From NCBI GenBank assembly GCA_948465625.1, contig CAOJXM010000038.1, forward strand, positions 1 through 8,309: a stretch of 8,309 nucleotides of DNA. Reading direction: 5' to 3'. This DNA comes from an uncultured Clostridium sp. (GTDB lineage: Bacteria; Bacillota; Clostridia; TANB77; CAG-508). Under the pieces are notes generated by a model, which ran no database searches, was not told the origin of the DNA, and saw only the letters and a list, made by a program, of their open reading frames with translations. Within the stretch, counting starts at the first letter, position 1. Each line of letters begins with the position of its first letter. Shown here one piece after another: positions 1 through 4,515 of the stretch. The position numbers and the translations under genes were made by a program.

Positions 1-150
1 TTCCCGAATTTCCTCTAATTGCACTTTCGTTAATTCCTCCACTTTGCAATCTCCATAGTAGAGTTTTCTTAACAAGGCAGCACCTTTGCTTTGTCTTGCA
101 ATATTGAGTGTCCGAAAATCATACTCTAGGTCTTTGTTAATCTCTTGCAT
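1..150 (-). CDS. Unrecognised protein, N-terminal 50 residues only (runs off the left edge)
   Basis: An open frame starts at the ATG complementary to 148-150 and stays open for 50 codons to base 1, so the C-terminus is missing. It begins MQEINKDLEYDFRTLNIARQ and is rich in charged residues and predicted helix, with one cysteine (K-L-Y-Y-G-D-C-K). I do not recognise a family. The start is well supported: GAGGAGG lies about 5 bases upstream, and a near-consensus promoter lies about 70 bases upstream. The coding stretch is about 39 % GC by my count of the first 120 bases, clearly above spoIIE in this window, and codons such as CTC, GCC and CGG appear. This may indicate recent acquisition. It lies downstream of recG on the same strand but has its own promoter. 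It is a real gene with high likelihood and of unknown function. Confidence 0.75.
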   Translation of the reverse strand, partial: MQEINKDLEYDFRTLNIARQSKGAALLRKLYYGDCKVEELTKVQLEEIRE

Positions 151-164
151 GTTTCCTCCTCTTT

Positions 165-188
165 AAATCATATTACTTATTATGATTT
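165..188 (-). repeat. Inverted repeat in the leader of the partial left-edge gene
   Basis: AAATCATA at 165-172 and TATGATTT at 181-188 are perfect 8-base inverted arms separated by 8 bases. The repeat lies between the promoter's predicted start site (about 214) and the Shine-Dalgarno site (151-157). It could be a repressor operator or an mRNA hairpin next to the ribosome binding site. It has no T-tract in the gene's direction, so a terminator is unlikely. In AT-rich DNA some such repeats occur by chance. Confidence 0.4.
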
Positions 189-220
189 TCTTGCTTTCCT
201 TCATTGGTTACATGATTTAT

Positions 221-249
221 ATTGTACCACAATTCTTTCTACTTTGCAA
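221..249 (-). promoter_or_regulatory. Sigma-A type promoter for the partial left-edge gene
   Basis: Read on the minus strand, there is a -35 box TTGCAA (244-249), a 17-base spacer and a -10 box TACAAT (221-226), with a TGG extended -10 directly before it. The -35 box starts about 11 bases after the recG stop codon, so the gene can be transcribed independently of recG. Predicted transcription start is near 214, giving a leader of about 64 bases. Confidence 0.7.
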
Positions 250-259
250 TCCTTCTGAC

Positions 260-2311
260 CTACAATTCCAGTCTAGTACCAAATTTTTCTTTTACCATTT
301 TCTTTAATTTTTCATGTTCTTTTCTTTCTAGTTTTGGGTCATCTTGTAAAATTTTCATACATAAACTTTGTACCATTTTTAAGACTGGCATATCCTCAAA
401 TAAATTGGCTATTTTTAATTCTGGTAAACCATGTTGTCTAGTTCCAAAAAATTCTCCAGACCCTCTTATTTCTAAATCTTTTTCAGATATGATAAACCCA
501 TCATTGGTATCTTGCATTACTTTCATACGTTGTCTAATAACATCTGAATTTCCTTGGTATTTTAGAATACAATAAGATTTGTATTCTCCACGCCCTACTC
601 TACCTCTTAACTGATGTAGTTGGGCTAATCCAAATCGCTCTGCACTTTCTACTACCATAATACTAGCATTTGGTACATTTACCCCTACCTCAATTACAGT
701 AGTGGAAATCAAAATATCAATCTTTCCATTTTTAAATTCTTCCATAATAGCATCTTTTTCTTTTGGTCTCATTTTTCCATATAAATATTCTACTCTGTAT
801 TCGCTAAATACCTCATTTTTATACTTTTCTGCTATTTCTAATACTGCTTTTGCATTAATTTCTTCACTTTCTTCTACTAATGGACATACAATATAGGCTT
901 GCCTTCCTTCTTCAATCTGCTTTTTAATAAAGTTATTCACTCTTTCTTCCATTGCCTTGGTTACTGCAAAGGTATCGATTTTTTTTCTGTTTGGTGGCAA
1001 TTCGTCAATAATGGAAATATCCAAATCTCCATATAGAATTAAAGCCAAAGTTCTTGGAATCGGTGTTGCTGTCATAACCAATACATCTGGATTTTCTCCT
1101 TTTTGTGAAATGATATTTCTTTGCCTTACTCCAAATCGGTGTTGCTCATCAGTTACCACTAGACCTAGATTTTTAAATACAACATTTTCTTCTAATATTG
1201 CATGCGTACCGACTAACACATCAATTTCTCCTTTGGCTAGTCTTTCTAAAATGTCTTCCTTTTTCTTTTTCGAAATAGAACTAATGAGTAATTCACATTT
1301 GATTCCAAATTGTGATAAAATTTCTTCAAATCCTTCCAAATGCTGTGTTGCTAATATTGAGGTTGGTGCCATGATTGCCATTTGATATCCGCATTTTACT
1401 GCTTTGTAGGCTGCAACCATAGCTACTACTGTTTTTCCAGACCCTACATCACCTTGTAACAATCGATTCATTGGCTTTTGATTTTCCATATCATGGTCAA
1501 TTTCTTCCAATACACGAAGTTGTGCTTTGGTTAGCTTAAATGGTAATACATTGATTACTTCTGACATTTTTACATTTTTATCAAATACAATTCCATTTTC
1601 CTCCACAGTATACTGATTTTTTAGGCTTAATAATGCTAGTTGCATGCTTAATAGCTCTTCAAATACAAATCTTTTTTTTGCTGTTTCAAATTCCTTAAAC
1701 TCTTTTGGAAAATGGATGGAACGAATTGCTTCTTTTCTTTCTAATAGTTGATATTGCTCTATTAAATAGTCTGGAATGGTTTCTTCTAAATCATTTCCTA
1801 CTAATTTTAACGCATTCTCCATAATTTCTCTTATTTTATTTTGCGTTAATCCATAAGTAGATGGATAAATTGGTACAATCTTTCCTGTATATTTGTTTTT
1901 TCCTTCTATTTCAAATACCGGAGAAGACATTTGGGCTGTCCCATTTTTTCGTTCGATTTTTCCATAGAAGTTGTAGGTTTCTCCTAGTTTTAACATGTCT
2001 TTTAAGTATTTTTGATTGTACCATGTTAATACAGCATTATCTGTTTCATCTCTTACAATTAATCGATACATTGTCATATTTTTTCTTCTTGTAGGAATGG
2101 TATTCATTTTTGATACTACGGTTGCTCTTATTAACACTTCTTGCCCTTCTTGTGCATCTATTATTGTTACTGGTTTACTCCTATCTTCATAATCTCTAGG
2201 ATAATAGGTAATTAAATCTTGTAAGGTATAAATTCCTAGTTTATTTAATAGGGTTTCTTTGTTGGGTCCTACCCCTTTTATGTATTTTACACTTTGGTTT
2301 AAGTCAATCAT
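260..2311 (-). CDS. recG: ATP-dependent DNA helicase RecG
   Basis: RecG is a superfamily 2 double-strand DNA translocase that reverses stalled replication forks and processes Holliday junctions and R-loops. The protein is full length (683-685 residues). Numbering from the upstream ATG at 2317: an N-terminal wedge/OB region with YYPRDYEDRS near 38-47, Walker A GDVGSGKT at 289-296, the DEQH box at 390-393 followed by RFGVRQR, motif III TATPIPRT at 416-423, the arginine-finger motif QLRGRVGRG at 569-577, and the C-terminal motif GSGEFFGTRQHG at 619-630. Two ATGs compete for the start. The upstream one (2315-2317) has AAGGA only about 2 bases away. The ATG at 2309-2311, two codons in, has it 8 bases away, so I choose 2311. 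The gene diverges from rpmB and has its own promoter. I see no hairpin terminator after the stop. Confidence 0.97.
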   Translation of the reverse strand: MIDLNQSVKYIKGVGPNKETLLNKLGIYTLQDLITYYPRDYEDRSKPVTIIDAQEGQEVLIRATVVSKMNTIPTRRKNMTMYRLIVRDETDNAVLTWYNQKYLKDMLKLGETYNFYGKIERKNGTAQMSSPVFEIEGKNKYTGKIVPIYPSTYGLTQNKIREIMENALKLVGNDLEETIPDYLIEQYQLLERKEAIRSIHFPKEFKEFETAKKRFVFEELLSMQLALLSLKNQYTVEENGIVFDKNVKMSEVINVLPFKLTKAQLRVLEEIDHDMENQKPMNRLLQGDVGSGKTVVAMVAAYKAVKCGYQMAIMAPTSILATQHLEGFEEILSQFGIKCELLISSISKKKKEDILERLAKGEIDVLVGTHAILEENVVFKNLGLVVTDEQHRFGVRQRNIISQKGENPDVLVMTATPIPRTLALILYGDLDISIIDELPPNRKKIDTFAVTKAMEERVNNFIKKQIEEGRQAYIVCPLVEESEEINAKAVLEIAEKYKNEVFSEYRVEYLYGKMRPKEKDAIMEEFKNGKIDILISTTVIEVGVNVPNASIMVVESAERFGLAQLHQLRGRVGRGEYKSYCILKYQGNSDVIRQRMKVMQDTNDGFIISEKDLEIRGSGEFFGTRQHGLPELKIANLFEDMPVLKMVQSLCMKILQDDPKLERKEHEKLKKMVKEKFGTRLEL

Positions 2312-2344
2312 AGACATCTTCCTTTTTGTTGGTATTTATGATAA

Positions 2345-2373
2345 ATTTTATACTAATTGTTTGAAAATATCAA
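2345..2373 (-). promoter_or_regulatory. Sigma-A type promoter of recG
   Basis: On the minus strand: -35 TTGATA (2368-2373), a 17-base spacer, and -10 TAAAAT (2345-2350). Predicted start is near 2338, giving a leader of under 30 bases. It is back-to-back with the rpmB promoter; the two -35 boxes are only 18 bases apart. Confidence 0.6.
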
Positions 2374-2391
2374 CAATTTACCAAAAAACTA

Positions 2392-2420
2392 TTGTCTTTT
2401 TCAAATATTTGTGCTAAACT
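2392..2420 (+). promoter_or_regulatory. Sigma-A type promoter of rpmB
   Basis: -35 TTGTCT (2392-2397), a 17-base spacer, and -10 TAAACT (2415-2420) directly preceded by TGC, an extended -10. Predicted start is near 2427. The Shine-Dalgarno AGGAGGTG (2449-2456) lies 8 bases before the rpmB ATG, which fits a highly translated ribosomal protein gene. Confidence 0.6.
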
Positions 2421-2464
2421 ATTAGATAGTCAGTTTATTACGCGAAATAGGAGGTGCATTTTAA

Positions 2465-2662
2465 ATGGCAAAATGTGAAATTTGTGAGAAAAGTAAAAAT
2501 TGGGGAAATAAAATAAGTATTGCTCGTTCACACGTTAGTAGAAGATCATCTAGAACATGGAAACCAAATTTAAGAACCATAAAAGCAGATATCAATGGAG
2601 AGACCAAAACTATCTGTGTTTGTGCTAAATGTCTACGTTCTGGAAAAGTGAAAAGAGCTTAA
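2465..2662 (+). CDS. rpmB: 50S ribosomal protein L28, zinc-binding form
   Basis: This is a 65-residue protein of the large ribosomal subunit, of normal L28 length. It opens MAKCEICEKSKNWGNKIS and has the conserved basic centre SHVSRRSSRTWKPNL. Two CxxC pairs, C4/C7 and C53/C56, mark the zinc-ribbon (C+) form; an extra cysteine is at 51. The start has an excellent Shine-Dalgarno site 8 bases upstream. It is monocistronic: it has its own promoter, diverges from recG and runs into a strong hairpin terminator. In Bacillus subtilis rpmB is next to spoVM; here spoVM faces it across the terminator. Confidence 0.97.
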   Translation: MAKCEICEKSKNWGNKISIARSHVSRRSSRTWKPNLRTIKADINGETKTICVCAKCLRSGKVKRA

Positions 2663-2672
2663 TTTTAGTATG

Positions 2673-2701
2673 AAAAAAAGTAGGATTGCCCTACTTTTTT
2701 T
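2673..2701. terminator. Shared two-way terminator between rpmB and spoVM
   Basis: A perfect 12-base stem pairs seven A plus GTAGG (2673-2684) with CCTAC plus seven T (2690-2701), around the 5-base loop ATTGC. Both strands present a GC-containing stem followed by a T-tract, so it should stop rpmB transcription (stop at 2662) and spoVM transcription (stop at 2718) alike. Confidence 0.9.
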
Positions 2702-2717
2702 GTTACCACTGTATGTA

Positions 2718-2792
2718 TTACCCTTTGATGCCAAATAGCAATTTAACCAGTCCTCTAAGACATTTTGGTACTTTTTTCACAACGATTTGCAT
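2718..2792 (-). CDS. spoVM: Stage V sporulation protein M (SpoVM), 24-residue amphipathic helix
   Basis: SpoVM is a tiny peptide that sits on the convex outer forespore membrane, recruits SpoIVA to start spore-coat assembly, and affects FtsH. This frame encodes 24 residues beginning MQIVVKKVPKCL. It aligns without gaps to B. subtilis SpoVM, which I recall as a 26-mer beginning MKFYTIKLPKFL. Identities include Met1, Lys7, Pro9, Lys10, Leu12, Gly14, Val16 and Gly21; Arg17 is replaced by Lys. Pro9 is the known curvature-sensing kink. AAGGAG (complement of 2803-2808) lies 10 bases before the ATG. Its neighbour rpmB is also the neighbour in Bacillus. A longer frame open through this region in the same register starts far upstream, but the Shine-Dalgarno site and the family match place the start at 2792. 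The upstream 49-residue gene ends 20 bases before this start, so the two probably form an operon. Confidence 0.85.
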   Translation of the reverse strand: MQIVVKKVPKCLRGLVKLLFGIKG

Positions 2793-2812
2793 AATATCCA
2801 CTCTCCTTATTT

Positions 2813-2962
2813 TTAGCACGAAAGCCAAATTAACCCTAAAATTAATGTGATTGCTCCAATTAAAATGAGCCATCCAGTGATTGGGAGTAATAATACTAAA
2901 AGAATTCCTACACCCATTCCAATTAGACACACCCCACAGGTTTTCTTTAAAATCCCTAACAT
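2813..2962 (-). CDS. Small hydrophobic membrane protein (49 aa), co-transcribed with spoVM
   Basis: Forty-nine residues starting MLGILKKTCGVCLIG. After a short basic head (KK), almost the whole chain is hydrophobic: two membrane segments, about residues 10-27 and 30-47, are separated by a tight Pro/Gly turn (LPITGW), suggesting a helical hairpin in the membrane. Cysteines lie at 9, 12 (CGVC) and the C-terminus. A perfect GGAGGT (complement of 2971-2976) sits 8 bases before the ATG, and the spoVM start follows 20 bases after the stop. I do not recognise a named family. The linkage to spoVM suggests expression in the mother cell during sporulation, but that is inference. It overlaps a longer out-of-frame reading frame that would hide it from length-based gene calling. 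Confidence 0.75.
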   Translation of the reverse strand: MLGILKKTCGVCLIGMGVGILLVLLLPITGWLILIGAITLILGLIWLSC

Positions 2963-2999
2963 AATATATTACCTCCAATTTCTTTTATTATATTATATT

Positions 3000-3007
3000 A
3001 AATTATG
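3000..3007 (-). promoter_or_regulatory. Possible sigma-E type -10 element before the 49-aa/spoVM unit
   Basis: The minus strand reads CATAATTT, matching the CATAnnnT pattern of sigma-E -10 boxes, about 38 bases before the start codon. The upstream -35 sequence (GTTATTT) fits poorly. B. subtilis spoVM is known to be sigma-E dependent, which is why I looked for this. Overlapping ATTATA repeats (2987-2997) could equally act as sigma-A -10 boxes for this unit, and a weak plus-strand promoter for nth may occupy 2969-2996. The call is tentative. Confidence 0.25.
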
Positions 3008-3028
3008 TAAAAAAGGTGATAAATAACA

Positions 3029-3673
3029 ATGAAACTTAATCAAAAAGAAATAATTGATTTAATTGATACACTAAAAAAGACATATCCAGATGCCACTTGT
3101 AGTTTAGATTTTTCTACCCCTTTTGAATTAGTGGTAGCTGTTATGTTATCTGCTCAATGTACTGACGAGCGAGTTAATAAAACCACTCCTAGTATTTTTG
3201 CAAACTACTCTACTGCTTATGATTTTGCTAATATTGATTTGGCTGAATTAGAAGAATTGATTCATCCTTGTGGATTTTATAAAACAAAAGCTAAAAATCT
3301 AAAAGCTTGTGCTCAAAAAATTGTATCTGATTTTGATGGTAAGGTTCCTCAAACCATGGAAGAATTGATTACCCTACCTGGTGTTGGTCGCAAAAGTGCT
3401 AATGTTATTTTATTAGAAGTCTTTGGCATTGCACAAGGAATTGCAGTTGATACACACGCAAAAAGAATTTCCAACAAACTGGGATTATCGAACCAAACAG
3501 AACCAGAAAAAATTGAGCAAGATTTATTAAAAATTTTTCCAAAAGAACTATTAAAAGATATTAACCATTTATTTGTATGGCATGGTAGGAATTTTTGTAA
3601 TGCTAGAAAGCCACAGTGTCAAGATTGCCCTATAAACCATTATTGTGATTTTTATCAAAAGAGTAATCATTGA
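3029..3673 (+). CDS. nth: Endonuclease III (DNA glycosylase / AP lyase)
   Basis: Nth removes oxidised pyrimidines from DNA and cleaves at the abasic site, the first steps of base excision repair. The 214-residue length is typical. The helix-hairpin-helix LPGVGRKSANVI is at 116-127 with the catalytic lysine K122; the second catalytic residue is D141 in VDTHAKR. The [4Fe-4S] loop has the exact C-x6-C-x2-C-x5-C spacing, with cysteines at 190, 197, 200 and 206. AAAGGTGAT (3012-3020) precedes the ATG by 8 bases. The gene is divergent from the 49-aa/spoVM unit with only 66 bases between the starts, and ends in a strong terminator. Lysine codons are mostly AAA (16 AAA, 4 AAG by my count). Confidence 0.97.
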   Translation: MKLNQKEIIDLIDTLKKTYPDATCSLDFSTPFELVVAVMLSAQCTDERVNKTTPSIFANYSTAYDFANIDLAELEELIHPCGFYKTKAKNLKACAQKIVSDFDGKVPQTMEELITLPGVGRKSANVILLEVFGIAQGIAVDTHAKRISNKLGLSNQTEPEKIEQDLLKIFPKELLKDINHLFVWHGRNFCNARKPQCQDCPINHYCDFYQKSNH

Positions 3674-3674
3674 T

Positions 3675-3720
3675 AAAAGAGCCAATTTTTAAGGAAATTC
3701 CTTAAAAATCGGCTCTTTTT
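3675..3720. terminator. Long two-way terminator between nth and the 133-aa gene
   Basis: AAAAGAGCC (3675-3683) pairs with GGCTCTTTT (3711-3719). After one A/C mismatch the stem continues through ATTTTTAAGG (3685-3694) with CCTTAAAAAT (3700-3709), giving about 19 pairs around a small loop. T-runs flank it on both strands, so it can end nth (stop 3671-3673) and the convergent 133-aa gene (stop at 3760). Confidence 0.92.
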
Positions 3721-3759
3721 GAACATGTTACTTTGCTTGCTTTGACCACCTTTAGCCAG

Positions 3760-4161
3760 TTATTCTGATGCTTCTATACTGTAGATAAATTCCAGAAAAT
3801 CTTCAAACTCTCGCTCCAATCCTGCAATCTTTAGTTTTGCATCCAAGAGTATATCAAGCAGGTCTACTGCATATTTTGCAAGTATGCATAAAACCTCTTC
3901 TGTTTCATTCTGGCTTGTTAAAACAATCTCCTGATAGTAAATCTTGTCTTCTGTAATTTCCAAACTCATAATGGCTTCCTCTAAGTCCTTAAGAAGCCTT
4001 TTATCCCATTCACATTTTTGTAAAAGAGCCTTTACCCTTGCACTTTTATACTCACGCCCTCCCTCTATAATCCGTTTGAACGTTAAGCCACAAAAATGTG
4101 TGGCTATCGCTAATTCGCTTCTTCGCCTCTTAAGTTCCTCCAGTTTCTCTTTTGATAACAT
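3760..4161 (-). CDS. Unrecognised helical protein, 133 aa
   Basis: No family is recognised. The protein starts MLSKEKLEELKRRRSELAIA and is strongly charged and almost wholly helix-forming, with no signal peptide or membrane segment. The N-terminal 60 residues are basic (RRR at 12-14, then GGREYKSARVKALLQK); the C-terminal half is acidic (LEREFEDFLEF near 114-124), which suggests a cytoplasmic helical bundle or coiled coil. There are three cysteines (24, 50, 92). GAGG lies 8 bases before the ATG. The gene has a near-perfect promoter and a structured leader, and is convergent with nth across a shared terminator. GC content is about 37-42 % in the lines I counted, versus about 20-32 % in sampled lines of spoIIE, suggesting a different recent origin. 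A regulatory or DNA-associated role is possible from the charge pattern, but that is speculation. Confidence 0.8.
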   Translation of the reverse strand: MLSKEKLEELKRRRSELAIATHFCGLTFKRIIEGGREYKSARVKALLQKCEWDKRLLKDLEEAIMSLEITEDKIYYQEIVLTSQNETEEVLCILAKYAVDLLDILLDAKLKIAGLEREFEDFLEFIYSIEASE

Positions 4162-4177
4162 ATTCTTTTCCTCTTTG

Positions 4178-4196
4178 GTGGGATTGATTGTCCCAC
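4178..4196 (-). repeat. Leader hairpin just upstream of the 133-aa gene's ribosome binding site
   Basis: GTGGGA (4178-4183) and TCCCAC (4191-4196) form a perfect six-pair, GC-rich stem with a 7-base loop, immediately upstream of the GAGG ribosome binding site. There is no following T-tract, so it is more likely a translational control or mRNA-stability element, or a protein-binding palindrome, than a terminator. Confidence 0.5.
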
Positions 4197-4213
4197 ACCT
4201 TTCTTTGTATTTA

Positions 4214-4228
4214 TGACGTAAGTCGTCA
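4214..4228 (-). promoter_or_regulatory. Palindrome TGACG-n5-CGTCA at the start of the 133-aa gene's transcript (possible operator)
   Basis: TGACG (4214-4218) and CGTCA (4224-4228) are inverted with a 5-base centre, located at about +3 to +17 of the predicted transcript. A third CGTCA overlaps the -35 box (4261-4265). The placement is typical of a repressor site, possibly autoregulatory. The regulator is unknown. Confidence 0.45.
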
Positions 4229-4237
4229 CATATCTAT

Positions 4238-4266
4238 ATTATACTACACTTTACATAATTCGTCAA
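4238..4266 (-). promoter_or_regulatory. Near-consensus sigma-A promoter of the 133-aa gene
   Basis: On the minus strand: -35 TTGACG (4261-4266), a spacer of exactly 17, and -10 TATAAT (4238-4243). This matches consensus at 11 of 12 positions and is the strongest promoter sequence in the window. Predicted start is near 4231, giving a 70-base leader that holds the palindrome and the hairpin. Confidence 0.8.
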
Positions 4267-4309
4267 TTTTCTTTTATCTTTTTATTTTTTAAGTTTTTTA
4301 TCTTTTTCG

Positions 4310-4315
4310 TATAAT
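4310..4315 (+). promoter_or_regulatory. Candidate -10 box for the 46-aa gene
   Basis: TATAAT (4310-4315) lies 48 bases before the TTG start, inside a T-rich stretch. No good -35 box sits at the usual distance (TTTTAA at 4287-4292 is the nearest). TATACT (4331-4336) is a second, less supported candidate. Confidence 0.35.
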
Positions 4316-4357
4316 CTTTTCTTTTTTACTTATACTACTTTATTAGAGGTGATTGTT

Positions 4358-4498
4358 TTGACAAACATTAATTGCTCTGCTAATTGTGTTTATCAAAAAG
4401 ATGGTAAATGTTCTTTTGAAAGCGTTACTTCTAAAGCCATTTCTTATGATAGTTGTTGTGCTTATTTTATTGCAAAAGAAAACCCAGTAGTTAAATAA
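4358..4498 (+). CDS. Small cysteine-rich protein, 46 aa, TTG start
   Basis: A 46-residue frame starting MTNINCSANCVYQKDGKCSF. Cysteines at 6, 10, 18, 33 and 34, with aromatic residues nearby (C-V-Y, C-C-A-Y-F), give a C-x3-C-x7-C-x14-CC pattern suited to zinc or another metal. It resembles the short cysteine-rich proteins common in Clostridia that are often left unannotated or given doubtful names; I cannot assign a function. The start is TTG at 4358, because GAGG of GAGGTGAT (4346-4353) lies 8 bases before it. An in-frame GTG at 4349 lies inside that site. The 3' end overlaps the 3' end of spoIIE by 8 bases on opposite strands, within the shared terminator palindrome. Confidence 0.7.
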   Translation: MTNINCSANCVYQKDGKCSFESVTSKAISYDSCCAYFIAKENPVVK

Positions 4499-4515
4499 CT
4501 ACTGGATTTATTTTT
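4484..4515. terminator. Two-way terminator inside the last codons of the 46-aa gene and spoIIE
   Basis: CCAGTAGTTA (4484-4493) and TAACTACTGG (4496-4505) are perfect 10-base inverted arms with 2 bases between; in RNA this gives about 9 pairs and a 4-base loop. ATTTATTTTT follows on the plus strand, and GGTTTTCTTTT follows on the minus strand. The stem covers the final codons of both convergent genes and contains both stop codons. Confidence 0.75.

Noticed and set aside
222..2094. Several plus-strand frames opposite recG
   Set aside because: They are antisense shadows of a full-length helicase gene, with low-complexity Phe/Ser/Leu-rich products and no ribosome binding sites.
2718..2978. An 86-residue minus-strand frame covering the whole stretch
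   Set aside because: Its first two thirds run out of frame through the 49-aa membrane protein, have no good ribosome binding site and look like random peptide; only its last 24 codons, with their own Shine-Dalgarno site, are real (spoVM).
3944..4216. Plus-strand 90-residue frame opposite the 133-aa gene
   Set aside because: It is Ser/Leu-rich with no Shine-Dalgarno site and opposes a gene with a strong promoter and ribosome binding site. The coding evidence is on the minus strand.
4262..4345. T-rich stretch as a terminator or repeat array
   Set aside because: Runs of T and CTTTT occur without a stem or a regular repeat unit; it looks like simple low-complexity intergenic DNA.
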